A stretch of 64,000 nucleotides of DNA. Origin: Chryseobacterium sp. JM1 (GTDB taxonomy: Bacteria; Bacteroidota; Bacteroidia; Flavobacteriales; Weeksellaceae). The position numbers and the translations under genes were made by a program. Location: contig NZ_JPRN01000002.1 of the NCBI RefSeq assembly GCF_000737715.1, forward strand, positions 558,001-622,000, given 5' to 3'. Shown here piece after piece: positions 41,893 through 50,849 of the stretch. Positions within the stretch are counted from its first letter, which is position 1. The number at the start of each line of letters is the position of its first letter. The notes below the pieces were generated by a model, which did not search any database, was not told the DNA's origin, and saw only the letters and a program-made list of their open reading frames with translations.

Positions 41893-42387
41893 ATGACCAA
41901 AACAATTTTAATCGCCACGGATTTCTCTCTTGAGTCACTGAATATATTAAAAAAAGTACTGAAAGAGAAAGAAGCTTCGGAAGACCATAATCAGTATAAC
42001 ATTCTTTTGGTTTCAGGATATGAAGCCGGAGATTCTATCAGAGATCTTCTTTTCAATACGAAAAATACCATCTTCAATAAAATCAGATCTCAGGAGTTCT
42101 GTGATGCCTACGGAATCATCAGAAACAAATATCCTCACCTGGTTAATAAGATCATCTGCGATATTTTCACGGGAAGCTTTCAAAGGACTTTCAATAATTA
42201 CGTGAAAGCAGAGCATATAGAAGAAGCTTACTATTCGCCATCCATTAAAAGTAAGGGCAAAGGAAAATTTGATATTGCCCCTTACATCAAAAAATGCAAA
42301 GATCTGCAGGTTCAGGAAATCAAAGTGGAAATGCCTGAGAGACTTCCGGAAAGAGGAAGACTGGCTGAGATCTTTGTAGAAGCCTAA
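41893..42387 (+). CDS. Universal-stress-protein-like small protein (164 aa)
   Basis: It begins MTKTILIATDFSLESLNILK, as in UspA-type proteins, and has a second alpha/beta part (NILLVSGYEAGDSIRDLLF). The usual C-terminal ATP-binding GxxG-x9-GS is missing, so it is at best a divergent relative. It is cytoplasmic. The start at 41893 was chosen, because the -7 box at 41846-41853 leaves almost no leader for the ATG at 41866. It lies 32 nt before the YoaK-like gene and is probably in one transcript with it. Confidence 0.6.
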   Translation: MTKTILIATDFSLESLNILKKVLKEKEASEDHNQYNILLVSGYEAGDSIRDLLFNTKNTIFNKIRSQEFCDAYGIIRNKYPHLVNKIICDIFTGSFQRTFNNYVKAEHIEEAYYSPSIKSKGKGKFDIAPYIKKCKDLQVQEIKVEMPERLPERGRLAEIFVEA

Positions 42388-42419
42388 AAAATACATCAAC
42401 ACCATAAAAGAATAAAAAA

Positions 42420-43247
42420 ATGTTAAGAAATTATAGTAACAGCCGAACGTTGGGAGACAATATCAGATTGGGGACGCTGACTGCATTTACTGCAGGTACT
42501 ATAAATATTGCCTCTCTGTTAATTTTCCTGTCTTTTACGTCCAACGTAACAGGTCACTACGCCATATTGGCGGCAGAAATCAGTAAAGGAAACTGGTCTC
42601 AGGTAGCCGTCGTAGGAGCATGGATCTTCCTGTTCTTCTTCGGAAGCTTTGTGTCGAACTTCATCGTGATCAACTTCAATAAAAAGAGTAAATATTTTGC
42701 ACACTCTATGCCGATTGTGCTGGAAATCATATGTTTATTGTTTGTTGGGATATACGGTCAGTTCTATTACCAGAAAACACTGGAAGAAACAGAATATCTG
42801 GTAGCACTGATGCTATTTGCAACCGGGCTTCAGAATGGGCTTACCGCGAGTATCTCCAACTTCTCGGTGAAAACAACCCACCTTACGGGTACCACCACAG
42901 ACCTTGGAATTTTGCTTTCCATGTTTACGAAAAAGAAATATAGAAAAAGCGGGGAACTGATGGCAAGAGCAAAACTGCTGACGAGTATTATGGCAGCCTA
43001 TGTTTTAGGAGCGGTGTTCTCAGGATTGACGTACTATTATCTTGAATTCAGGGTATTTTATGTGATCAGTCTGTGTCTTTTAATTGTGATCGGGTATGAT
43101 GCGTATAAAATTCATATCAGGCACTTTAATACCAGATACCGCTACAGCAGGATTTATAAAAAACCGAATATGTTGGCTTCTCTGTATGATAAAATACACG
43201 GGATTCCGAAAAGAAAAGAAAAAAGAACGCTTGTTTTTGACGAATGA
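42420..43247 (+). CDS. YoaK/DUF1275 family membrane protein
   Basis: 275 residues with about six to seven membrane helices. The N-terminal TLTAFTAGTINIASLLIF and TSNVTGHYAILAAEI and the central ATGLQNGLTASISNFSVKTT with HLTGTTTDLGI are DUF1275 hallmarks. The family has no proven role and is thought to be transport-like. It follows the stress-protein-like gene, so both may be under the two-component system upstream. Confidence 0.85.
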   Translation: MLRNYSNSRTLGDNIRLGTLTAFTAGTINIASLLIFLSFTSNVTGHYAILAAEISKGNWSQVAVVGAWIFLFFFGSFVSNFIVINFNKKSKYFAHSMPIVLEIICLLFVGIYGQFYYQKTLEETEYLVALMLFATGLQNGLTASISNFSVKTTHLTGTTTDLGILLSMFTKKKYRKSGELMARAKLLTSIMAAYVLGAVFSGLTYYYLEFRVFYVISLCLLIVIGYDAYKIHIRHFNTRYRYSRIYKKPNMLASLYDKIHGIPKRKEKRTLVFDE

Positions 43248-43301
43248 GCCCTAAAGAAATAAAGTAAATATCAGTATTATTTTTGTGTAAACTAGCTGTG
43301 A

Positions 43302-43338
43302 AACACCCCTTTTCGATGGTAGAGAAGGGGTGTTCTTC
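43302..43338 (+). terminator. Terminator after the YoaK-like gene
   Basis: ACACCCCTTTTC pairs with GAGAAGGGGTGT, then TTCTTCTT. The T-run is interrupted. Confidence 0.65.
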
Positions 43339-43404
43339 TTCGGTTAAAATAAAGTTATTTTCTTGTTTAACGCAAAGGTTGATATTAAAGTGTTTTATTT
43401 CTAA

Positions 43405-43540
43405 GTCTGCAAAGGAGGAATCAATCAAAAATTGATTCGATGAAGCGTACGGATAAAACGGTAGCTTAGTCAGTGGCGAAGCCGCATCTCTTTGCCCTCC
43501 TTAATACTAAAGCAATTCATCATTAAACTTTGCGTTAAAA
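43405..43540 (+). repeat. Structured ~130-nt element, copy 2
   Basis: It is laid out as at 15987-16119: GCAAAGGAGG closing with CTTTGCCCTCC, hairpin GAATCAAT-CAAAA-ATTGATTC, AAGC...GCTT around GGATAAAAC, hairpin GTGGC-GAA-GCCGC, and the tail ACTAAAGCA...TTAAACTTTGCGT. The third hairpin keeps its pairing by a G-T where copy 1 has A-T. It lies between the YoaK gene and mutL. Confidence 0.7.
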
Positions 43541-43649
43541 AAAGACAAATTTCTTTTCAATATTTTTTTCCTTTGTCGGGGATAAAAACAGAACCGGACG
43601 GCAAATTGTGATTAAAATGTTGATAATTAAATTTTAATTCACGGTTTTA

Positions 43650-43683
43650 TTGTTTTAATTCCCGTTTCCATTGACTATTTTTG
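43650..43683 (+). promoter_or_regulatory. Candidate mutL promoter
   Basis: TTG at 43650-43652, a 23-nt spacer and TATTTTTG at 43676-43683 (TAnnTTTG), 19 nt before the ATG at 43703. Confidence 0.55.
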
Positions 43684-43702
43684 TAAGTTGATTAAACGTT
43701 TT

Positions 43703-45499
43703 ATGTCAGATATTATTCAGCTTTTACCGGATCATGTAGCTAACCAAATTGCGGCAGGAGAAGTGGTGCAGAGACCTGCATCCATTGTGAAAGAACTTTT
43801 GGAGAATGCTATTGATGCGGAAGCGTCCAAGATAGAATTGATTATCAGGGATGCCGGAAAAAACCTGATCCAGGTGGTGGACGACGGCAAAGGAATGTCT
43901 GAGACCGATGCCCGGATGGCGTTTGAAAGACATGCTACGTCAAAAATCAAAGGAACGGAAGACATCTTTAAGATCTCTACCAAAGGATTCAGAGGTGAGG
44001 CGCTGGCTTCTATCGCTGCGGTTTCCCAGGTTGAACTGAGAACGAAGCAGAATGATGCGAAGATTGGAACCAATATCTACATTGAAGGTGGGGTATTCCA
44101 GTTTCAGGACCCGATACAGACTGCAGACGGATCTAATTTTCTGGTGAAAAACCTGTTTTACAACGTTCCGGCCAGAAGAAAATTCCTTAAAAATAATAAT
44201 GTTGAATTCAGACATGTCATCGATGAGTTTCAGCGTGTTGCTTTGGCTCATGAGAATCTTGAGTTTTCTCTTTTTCATGATGATGAAGCTGTTTTCAGAC
44301 TGAGAAAAGGAAGTCAGATGCAGCGTATTGTAGATGTTTTCGGACGTAAACTACAACCACAGCTGATTCCTATCAAAGAAGATATTATCTGGTGTAAACT
44401 TCACGGATTTGTGGCCAAACCTGAAGGCGCTAAAAAATCGAGAGGAGAACAGTTCCTTTTCGTTAACGGAAGGTATTTCAGAAGTCCGTATTTCAATAAG
44501 GCGGTTCAGGAAGCTTTTGAAGGATTGCTTCTACCGGGATATGTTCCTACATTTTTCCTGTATCTGGAAATGGATCCGGAAAAGATTGATGTAAATATTC
44601 ATCCACAGAAGACAGAGGTGAAATTTGAAGACGAACACCTTATTTTTGCCCTTCTTCGTTCTACCATCAAAAGATCTCTGGGAATTTATAACGTTTCTCC
44701 AAGCCTGGATTTTGATAAAGATCCGGAAATGGATGCGATGATGAATAAGCCTTTTCCAAGCAAAGGAAACAGTGGCGGAGGCGTGATCAAGATGCCGGAA
44801 ATTATTGTAGACAAAGACTACAACCCGTTTATCGAGGAGCGAAATGTACGTCCGGAGGAGATTCAGAACCTTACGGAAATGTACCATCAGAATATGACAG
44901 CAGAACCTTCGAAGATCAATTTATTTGAAGACGAAGATTTCGATGAAGACCTGATGAGGTTGCCGAACGGCTACTGGCTGTTCAACAAAGGAGATGTAAC
45001 CCTGATGCTGGATCTTGGAAGAATGCACAGACTGGTTGTTTCTGAAAACAATAAAACATCAAGGAAAAATAATATCAATGTGAACCCCAACAGCCATGCT
45101 TTGCTGTTTTCTCTGGAGTATCATATGAACGAAATTGAGAAGAGTAAATACAATTCTTTCAAAAAATTTCTTCCGGAACTCGGGTTTGACATGAAAATTG
45201 CACATGAAAGCGTGCTGAGAATAGATGCACTTCCCGAAGGACTGAAAGAAACCCAGGCGATGAAGTTCCTGGAGAACCTTTTTGAGATCCTGGAATATAA
45301 GACTGAAGAGGAATTTATGCAGTTTTATCTCAACCAGTGGAACAAAATGCATTCGAAATCAAGGTTCGATTTTATTTATAAGAAAGATGCGGAACAGGTC
45401 ATCAAAGATTTTACAGCTTTAAGCTTCCCGGAGTTTTTACCGGATGGCAAAAGATGTTTTTATGAAGTTCCGTTTAATGATTTTAAAAACAAATTTTAA
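43703..45499 (+). CDS. mutL: DNA mismatch repair protein MutL
   Basis: 598 residues. The GHKL ATPase domain has IAAGEVVQRPASIVKELLEN, DDGKGM and TKGFRGEALASI, and a transducer domain follows to about 330. The linker is acidic. The C-terminal dimer domain has LMLDLGRMHRLVVSE where endonuclease-type MutL proteins have a DQHAxxE motif, so the nicking site appears degenerate. MutL links MutS to downstream repair. It is the first gene of a run with rhomboid and membrane proteins (3-nt gap). The start at 43703 is supported by the promoter box. Confidence 0.92.
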   Translation: MSDIIQLLPDHVANQIAAGEVVQRPASIVKELLENAIDAEASKIELIIRDAGKNLIQVVDDGKGMSETDARMAFERHATSKIKGTEDIFKISTKGFRGEALASIAAVSQVELRTKQNDAKIGTNIYIEGGVFQFQDPIQTADGSNFLVKNLFYNVPARRKFLKNNNVEFRHVIDEFQRVALAHENLEFSLFHDDEAVFRLRKGSQMQRIVDVFGRKLQPQLIPIKEDIIWCKLHGFVAKPEGAKKSRGEQFLFVNGRYFRSPYFNKAVQEAFEGLLLPGYVPTFFLYLEMDPEKIDVNIHPQKTEVKFEDEHLIFALLRSTIKRSLGIYNVSPSLDFDKDPEMDAMMNKPFPSKGNSGGGVIKMPEIIVDKDYNPFIEERNVRPEEIQNLTEMYHQNMTAEPSKINLFEDEDFDEDLMRLPNGYWLFNKGDVTLMLDLGRMHRLVVSENNKTSRKNNINVNPNSHALLFSLEYHMNEIEKSKYNSFKKFLPELGFDMKIAHESVLRIDALPEGLKETQAMKFLENLFEILEYKTEEEFMQFYLNQWNKMHSKSRFDFIYKKDAEQVIKDFTALSFPEFLPDGKRCFYEVPFNDFKNKF

Positions 45500-45502
45500 A
45501 AA

Positions 45503-46231
45503 ATGTTTAACAATATACCACCCATCACAAGGAATATTATCATTATTAATGTGATCGTATTTATTGGGACTTATTTTCTCGGAAATCAGGTCATCGGTTA
45601 TCTTGCCGGGTTTTATCCTTTTTCACCGTTTTTCCATTCATGGCAGATCATCACGCATATGTTTATGCATGGAAGTATTATGCATATTTTGTTTAATATG
45701 CTGACACTGTATAGTTTCGGACCCATTCTAGAGCAGGCGTTGGGAGAAAAAAAATACTTAATCCTCTATTTCTTAAGTGGATTGGGGGCATTTTTCCTTT
45801 TTAACTTATGGAATTTTGTTGAAGCTCAGCAGCTAACGAGTGAATTGCAACAGCTTGGATTTAATGTGAATGCTTATCTGTCCGGGGCAAGCGTAGGATT
45901 TAGTGGAGATGCAGCATCGGTTCTTAAACAGAAAGAACTGTTGGAGAGCTTTAAGGCGATTGTGGCCACACCAATGGTAGGTGCTTCCGGAGCTATTTTC
46001 GGAGTAGTAGCAGCCTTTGCGACTCTTTATCCTGATTCAAAGATTATGATGATGTTTATTCCGGTTCCTATAAAGGTTAAATACCTGATGCCTATCGTTA
46101 TTGTAGTTTCTATATACCTTGGCGTTTCCGGAAACGGAGGCGGTATTGCTCATCTGGCACACGTGGGAGGAGCACTGGTTGGCTGGATTCTGGCAAGGAT
46201 ATGGAAAAAACATCTGTATAGATTCAATTAG
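45503..46231 (+). CDS. Rhomboid family intramembrane serine protease
   Basis: 242 residues with about six membrane helices. HMFMHGSIMHILFNMLTLYS is the family's helix-2 signature. The catalytic Ser162 lies in GASGAIFG and the catalytic His217 in AHLAHVGGALVG. It cuts membrane proteins within the bilayer; the substrate is unknown. A segment of about 50 residues between helices (about 105-155) is longer than in GlpG. It lies 3 nt after mutL and 9 nt before the next gene. Confidence 0.88.
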   Translation: MFNNIPPITRNIIIINVIVFIGTYFLGNQVIGYLAGFYPFSPFFHSWQIITHMFMHGSIMHILFNMLTLYSFGPILEQALGEKKYLILYFLSGLGAFFLFNLWNFVEAQQLTSELQQLGFNVNAYLSGASVGFSGDAASVLKQKELLESFKAIVATPMVGASGAIFGVVAAFATLYPDSKIMMMFIPVPIKVKYLMPIVIVVSIYLGVSGNGGGIAHLAHVGGALVGWILARIWKKHLYRFN

Positions 46232-46240
46232 AAAAATTCT

Positions 46241-47230
46241 GTGAAAGTTTTCCGTCTTATCATATTAATCCTGCACCTGGGTATTTTATTCCTGTTGCTC
46301 GGTACTTTATTGAATGCGTATGTTCCTCCTAAAATATTCCCATGGTTCAATCTGCTTTCTTTAGGGTTTCCTGTGCTGATTATACTTTATGCAATATTCA
46401 CTCTGTTCTGGCTTTTCAGCTGGAAAAAAAGAACTTTTGCATTTATGTTGGCGGGACTTATCTTTATGGTTCCTGTACAGAGATGGATTAATTTCACTTC
46501 CGACAAAAAAGAAACAGCAGACCTGAAAGTGATTTCTTTTAATGTTAAAGCCGGCTTACTAGGAGCTGATGCCATTAAGGAATATCTAAACAGGGCTGAT
46601 GCTGACGTGATTATGCTGCAGGAGTCAGGGAGTAAAATCTCCGTCAGAGGAATGGAAGGTAGTGGCGAGAATGGAGTATTGAAGGTCTTTTCAAAACATA
46701 AAATTGTAGACTCTAAGGAGCTTATCAAAAGTGATTTTGAAAGTAACAACGCTTATGCATCCCAAACAGATATTGAGATTAAAGGAAAAATATACCGGTT
46801 TATCAATGTGTATCTGGAGCCTTTTAAATTTGAAAAGGGGATGATCAAAATGGATGGTCTCAAAGAGGAGGACGAAAGAAAGATGAAGAACATCGTTAAA
46901 AGACTGATCCCTGTTTTTAAAAAGCACCAGGATCAGGTAAGGATTATCAAAGAAAGCATTGAACAATCACCATATCCTGTTATTCTTGCCGGAGACTTTA
47001 ATTCTGTTCCCAATTCTTACGAATATTATCACTTGTCTGACGGCCTTGAAGATGCCTTTGTAAAAGCAGGAAAAGGGAGTGCAACCAGCTTCCATGATTA
47101 CAAATTTCCCATCAGAATTGATTATATTTTTACCTCAAAAACAATACTGTCTGTAAGCTATACCGTGGACAGAACTGTAAAGCTTTCAGATCATTATCCC
47201 GTAATAGGCAAGTTTTCACTAAAGCATTAA
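46241..47230 (+). CDS. Membrane-anchored endonuclease/exonuclease/phosphatase family protein, copy 1
   Basis: 329 residues. Three N-terminal membrane helices (about 1-85) are followed by an EEP fold. It has LKVISFNVKAG, MLQESGSK, LAGDFNSVPNSYEY, the metal-binding RIDYIFTS and the final SDHYPVIGKF with the catalytic His. The active site should face the periplasm if the first helix starts inside. It is a phosphodiesterase of unknown substrate (nucleic acid or lipid). The start is GTG at 46241. It is closely similar to the next gene. Confidence 0.8.
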   Translation: MKVFRLIILILHLGILFLLLGTLLNAYVPPKIFPWFNLLSLGFPVLIILYAIFTLFWLFSWKKRTFAFMLAGLIFMVPVQRWINFTSDKKETADLKVISFNVKAGLLGADAIKEYLNRADADVIMLQESGSKISVRGMEGSGENGVLKVFSKHKIVDSKELIKSDFESNNAYASQTDIEIKGKIYRFINVYLEPFKFEKGMIKMDGLKEEDERKMKNIVKRLIPVFKKHQDQVRIIKESIEQSPYPVILAGDFNSVPNSYEYYHLSDGLEDAFVKAGKGSATSFHDYKFPIRIDYIFTSKTILSVSYTVDRTVKLSDHYPVIGKFSLKH

Positions 47231-47307
47231 TAATCATAAAATTAGTTAAAGCTTTCGTGCTTGGTAGGGTTTTTGATGAAGAGAATCGTACCCTAGTCCG
47301 TTATTTC

Positions 47308-48282
47308 ATGAAGCCGAGCCAGTTATTACTATTTATTCACATTGTTGTTGCCGTGTTGCTCTTATGCACATTGGGTAACGCATGGATTCCGCCTAACTTT
47401 TTAGGCTCTCTTAACCTCCTTTCGCTTGGTTTTCCTTATCTTATTATCGTATATGTCCTCCTTACATTGGTTTGGATTGTTAAACGAAAGAAAATAGCCA
47501 TTGCATTTTTATTAGGAACATTTCTTTTTTACAACCCCGTAAGACGATGGGTTAATTTCTCCCCGAAAACAGAAAGTTTTAAATCCATAAGAGATATCAA
47601 AGTTATTACATTTAATGTGAAATATGGTGATTTCGGCTGGGATAAAGTGAAAAAATACATTGCTGATCAGGATGCAGATATTATCCTGGTTCAGGAAAAA
47701 GATACCAACAGGGCTATCAGAAAGGATATGGTAAAATATCCTTCAGTTATTCTGAAGACCAAACATAAAATTGTAAGACAGGAGAAGCTGATTGAAGAAA
47801 GCGCAAGAGGAAACTCTTTTTATGCTGATGTAGATATCAACGGAAAAATCATAAGAGTGGTGAATGTATATCTGGAACCTTTCAGACTGCACAAATCCAT
47901 GCTTAAATTTGATGGTTTTGCCAAAGAAGGCGGGAAGATAGCAAACCTTATTTCTCATATGACGCCTACCTTTAAAGCCCATGAAGATCAGATCAGAAAG
48001 ATCCGAAAAGTAATCGATTTTTCACCTTATCCGGTGATTCTGGCTGGAGATTTCAACTCGGTTCCCAATTCTTATGAATATTATAATCTTGGTAAAGACC
48101 TTCAGGATGCATTTCTAACGGTAGGAAACGGAGCATCAACCAGTTTTCATGATTATAAGGTGCCCCTTAGAATCGACTATATCTTTACTTCAAAGTCTAT
48201 CGTTCCTCTAAGCTATAAGGTGGACCACTCTGTAAAATTATCGGATCACTATCCTGTAATTGCAGAATTTCTGCTAAATTAG
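47308..48282 (+). CDS. Membrane-anchored endonuclease/exonuclease/phosphatase family protein, copy 2
   Basis: 324 residues, a clear paralogue of the gene before it, with the same three N-terminal helices and the same motifs (IKVITFNVKYG, LVQEKD, LAGDFNSVPNSYEY, RIDYIFTS, LSDHYPVIAEF). The tandem pair points to a local duplication followed by divergence, mostly in the membrane part and the central loop. The ATG at 47308 (MKPSQLLLF) was chosen, because the 17 codons before it are not part of the first helix. It lies 4 nt before the lipoprotein gene. Confidence 0.8.
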   Translation: MKPSQLLLFIHIVVAVLLLCTLGNAWIPPNFLGSLNLLSLGFPYLIIVYVLLTLVWIVKRKKIAIAFLLGTFLFYNPVRRWVNFSPKTESFKSIRDIKVITFNVKYGDFGWDKVKKYIADQDADIILVQEKDTNRAIRKDMVKYPSVILKTKHKIVRQEKLIEESARGNSFYADVDINGKIIRVVNVYLEPFRLHKSMLKFDGFAKEGGKIANLISHMTPTFKAHEDQIRKIRKVIDFSPYPVILAGDFNSVPNSYEYYNLGKDLQDAFLTVGNGASTSFHDYKVPLRIDYIFTSKSIVPLSYKVDHSVKLSDHYPVIAEFLLN

Positions 48283-48286
48283 TTCC

Positions 48287-48649
48287 ATGAAAAATTTATT
48301 CTCTGCGGTTTTTGTGATACTGCTTTTGCTGTCGGCCTGTTCAAAGAAAGAAACACCAGGTTTTGCGGCAGATGAGCAGGTAAAAATTCATTATGATACC
48401 GTTGCTGTCGATTCATTTTCAGCAGGTGCGACATCGGTAGATATTGTCCGCCAGATCAGAATGTCATCACAGAAATACCAGGATTCTATAAAAGAAGCTG
48501 AAAAACTTCAAAAAGAAGAACAAAAGCTGAAAGAAGAGCTCGAAAAAGAGAACAAAAAGAAACTGGAAGAAGAAAAGAAGAAGACGGACGCAGAGAAAAA
48601 ACAGAAAACATCAGACAATCCACCAGCCAATGGAGCGAAGACAGAATAA
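48287..48649 (+). CDS. Lipoprotein with Lys/Glu-rich coiled-coil tail (120 aa)
   Basis: A lipobox LLSAC at about 14-18 means that it is anchored in a membrane by a lipid. A short folded part follows, then a long charged helix of Lys and Glu (about 70-110) that should form a coiled coil. No family is recognised. It ends the run that starts at mutL (4-nt gap). Confidence 0.7.
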   Translation: MKNLFSAVFVILLLLSACSKKETPGFAADEQVKIHYDTVAVDSFSAGATSVDIVRQIRMSSQKYQDSIKEAEKLQKEEQKLKEELEKENKKKLEEEKKKTDAEKKQKTSDNPPANGAKTE

Positions 48650-48691
48650 AATTCACCAAATATTAAAAACCTTTTAAAAAAAATATACAAT

Positions 48692-49069
48692 ATGAAAAAA
48701 CAAATCTTAGCAGCAGCTGCCATCGCACTATTTGCTGTATCATGCACAAAATCTACAACAAAAACAGAACAGGTTGAAGGAGCTGACGGATCGGTAACGA
48801 CCACTACAACTACCGTTTCTGAGACATCTCCTCATGTAGATACCGCTAAAATAGACAAGGCAAAGGAAGATGTAAAATCTAAAGTAGATGCGGCAGGAAA
48901 TAAAATTGACGAAGCTGCTCAGAAAACGAAGGAAGACCTTAATAAAGCAGGGAAAGACATTAAAGCCGGAGCGAAAGAAGTTGGCCAGGATGTAAAAGAT
49001 GCCGCTGCAAAAGGTGCTGCCAAAGTAGAAGAGGGAGCGAAGAAACTGAAGGAGGATTTAAAGAAATAG
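48692..49069 (+). CDS. Small lipoprotein with LEA/apolipoprotein-like amphipathic repeats (125 aa)
   Basis: Signal sequence and lipobox ALFAVSC (about 12-18), then a Thr-rich linker (SVTTTTTTVSET) and about 80 residues of 11-residue-type Lys/Ala/Glu helical repeats (KAKEDVKSKVDAAG, KTKEDLNKAGKDIK). Similar repeats occur in LEA and YtxH-like stress proteins. A role in envelope stress is a guess. A terminator follows. Confidence 0.65.
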   Translation: MKKQILAAAAIALFAVSCTKSTTKTEQVEGADGSVTTTTTTVSETSPHVDTAKIDKAKEDVKSKVDAAGNKIDEAAQKTKEDLNKAGKDIKAGAKEVGQDVKDAAAKGAAKVEEGAKKLKEDLKK

Positions 49070-49086
49070 TGAAATACTAAAATACA

Positions 49087-49119
49087 GAAAACGCAGTCAA
49101 ATTTTGGCTGCGTTTTTTT
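49087..49119 (+). terminator. Rho-independent terminator
   Basis: AAAACGCAG pairs with CTGCGTTTT around a TCAAATTTTGG loop region, followed by TTTTTT. Confidence 0.85.
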
Positions 49120-49229
49120 ATGTGGTGTTTTTTAGGGATGAGGAATTAGGGATTAGGGAAGTGCCCTAATATTAATTGGGGGCTTCTGTAACTTCCATCT
49201 TCCCTCATCAATCTTCCTTTCTCGTTATA

Positions 49230-50744
49230 TTATCTGTTAAGTTCCAGTAAAGGATCTATATATTCTCTGTCGTTGCTCAGTCTCGGGACTTTATTCTGGC
49301 CACCGAGTTTTCCTTTGGATTCGAGCCATTGGTAGAAAAGATCAGGTTTTGCAATGTGAACAATGGGTCTTTTCAGCGTCAGATTGTTATATCTTTTGGC
49401 TTCATAATCTGAATTGATTGTTTTTAAATGATGATCGAAAGCATCGGTAAAACGGTCCAGATCATCCGGATGGTGACTGAATTCGAAGATCCATTCATGG
49501 GCACCGCCTTCGTTCTCTTTCATGAAAACAGGAGCCCCTGTGAAGTCGGTAATGCTTGCTCCGGTTACCTCACAAGCTTTTGATAGGGCAGATTCCACAT
49601 TCGTGATCATAAGCTCTTCTCCGAATGCATTGATATAATGTTTGGTTCTTCCCGTAATTTTTATTCTGAAAGGATTGGTAGAGGTAAATACCACAGTATC
49701 GCCTATCAGATATCTCCACAGTCCGCCGTTGGTAGTGATCACCATCGCATAGTTTTTTCCTACTTCAACATCTTCCAGACTCACCACTTTCGGGTTGGAA
49801 AAATGAAACTGATCCATCGGAATGAATTCGTAAAAAATACCATAATCCAGCATCAGCAGCATTTCGTCGCTGTCCGATCTGTCCTGGATCCCGAAGAAGC
49901 CTTCAGAAGCATTGTAAATTTCGTAGTAATTGATCTTTTTACCGATGATCTGCCTGTATTGGTCCTTGTATGGCTTGAAACTGATTCCACCGTGAAAAAA
50001 GACCTCTAAATTAGGCCACAGCTCAGAAATACTTCCGCTGTCGGTTTCTTTCAACACCCTTTGAAGAAGAACCATCATCCAGCTCGGCACCCCAAGGATA
50101 CTTCCTACGTCTTCATTTTTTACTTCCGAGGTGATGGCTTTAAGCTTACTTTCCCACTCAGACATCAGGGAAACCTTTTTGCTTGGCGTGGTGGTAATTT
50201 CTACCCAGAAAGGAAGATTATCAATTAATATAGCGGAGAGATCCCCGAATTTGGTGTTAAAATCCGCATGAAGTTCAGAGCTGCCTCCCAAACGCAGGTT
50301 TTTATTGGTAAAAAGCTGATTTTCCGGGTGGTTGTTGGCGTAGATAGACACCATGTCTTTTCCGGCCTTCATGTGACAGTATTCCAGACTTTCGGTGGAA
50401 ATGGGGATGAACTTGCTTTTTGCATTGGTCGTTCCGGAGGATTTTGCAAAATGTTTGATGTATCCGGGCCAGGTTACATCCTTGTGTCCCTGCCTCGCTC
50501 TTTCAATAAAAGGTTCGAAATCTTCATAGGTAACGATCGGAACCTTGTTTTTAAAGTCCTGATAGCTCGAAATCGAATTGAAGCCATATGCTCTGCCATA
50601 TTCAGTGTCTTCAGCATGAAACAGCTGGGAAAAGAGTATACCTTTCTGAGTTTCAATGGGATGATCCATGAAATTCTGAATCTGATCTATCCTCTGACGG
50701 ATAAACCAGTTGACGACAGTATTGAAAAGTGCCTTTGTTGCCAT
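49230..50744 (-). CDS. GH3 auxin-responsive promoter family protein (acyl-adenylating type)
   Basis: 504 residues. The adenylation-type fold is clear: KSSGTTNAKSKFIPIS is the phosphate-binding loop, YEIYNASEGFFGIQDR is the second nucleotide motif, and GRTKHYINAFGEELMI is the hinge. Plant GH3 enzymes join carboxylates to amino acids. Bacterial relatives are widespread in Bacteroidota with no proven substrate. It is cytoplasmic and stands as a single gene upstream of nothing obvious. Confidence 0.8.
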   Translation of the reverse strand: MATKALFNTVVNWFIRQRIDQIQNFMDHPIETQKGILFSQLFHAEDTEYGRAYGFNSISSYQDFKNKVPIVTYEDFEPFIERARQGHKDVTWPGYIKHFAKSSGTTNAKSKFIPISTESLEYCHMKAGKDMVSIYANNHPENQLFTNKNLRLGGSSELHADFNTKFGDLSAILIDNLPFWVEITTTPSKKVSLMSEWESKLKAITSEVKNEDVGSILGVPSWMMVLLQRVLKETDSGSISELWPNLEVFFHGGISFKPYKDQYRQIIGKKINYYEIYNASEGFFGIQDRSDSDEMLLMLDYGIFYEFIPMDQFHFSNPKVVSLEDVEVGKNYAMVITTNGGLWRYLIGDTVVFTSTNPFRIKITGRTKHYINAFGEELMITNVESALSKACEVTGASITDFTGAPVFMKENEGGAHEWIFEFSHHPDDLDRFTDAFDHHLKTINSDYEAKRYNNLTLKRPIVHIAKPDLFYQWLESKGKLGGQNKVPRLSNDREYIDPLLELNR

Positions 50745-50795
50745 TCCAACAAATATAATAATATTTGAATTTTTAGAGAATTTTTATCGTAATAA

Positions 50796-50828
50796 ATAAA
50801 AAAACCGCTACAAATAATGTAACGGTTT
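50796..50828 (-). terminator. Terminator after the bacilliredoxin gene
   Basis: On the minus strand AAACCGTTAC pairs with GTAGCGGTTT, followed by TTTTATT. It is 22 nt past the stop at 50850. Confidence 0.8.
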
Positions 50829-50849
50829 GGTATTTAGATTTATTGTTTC

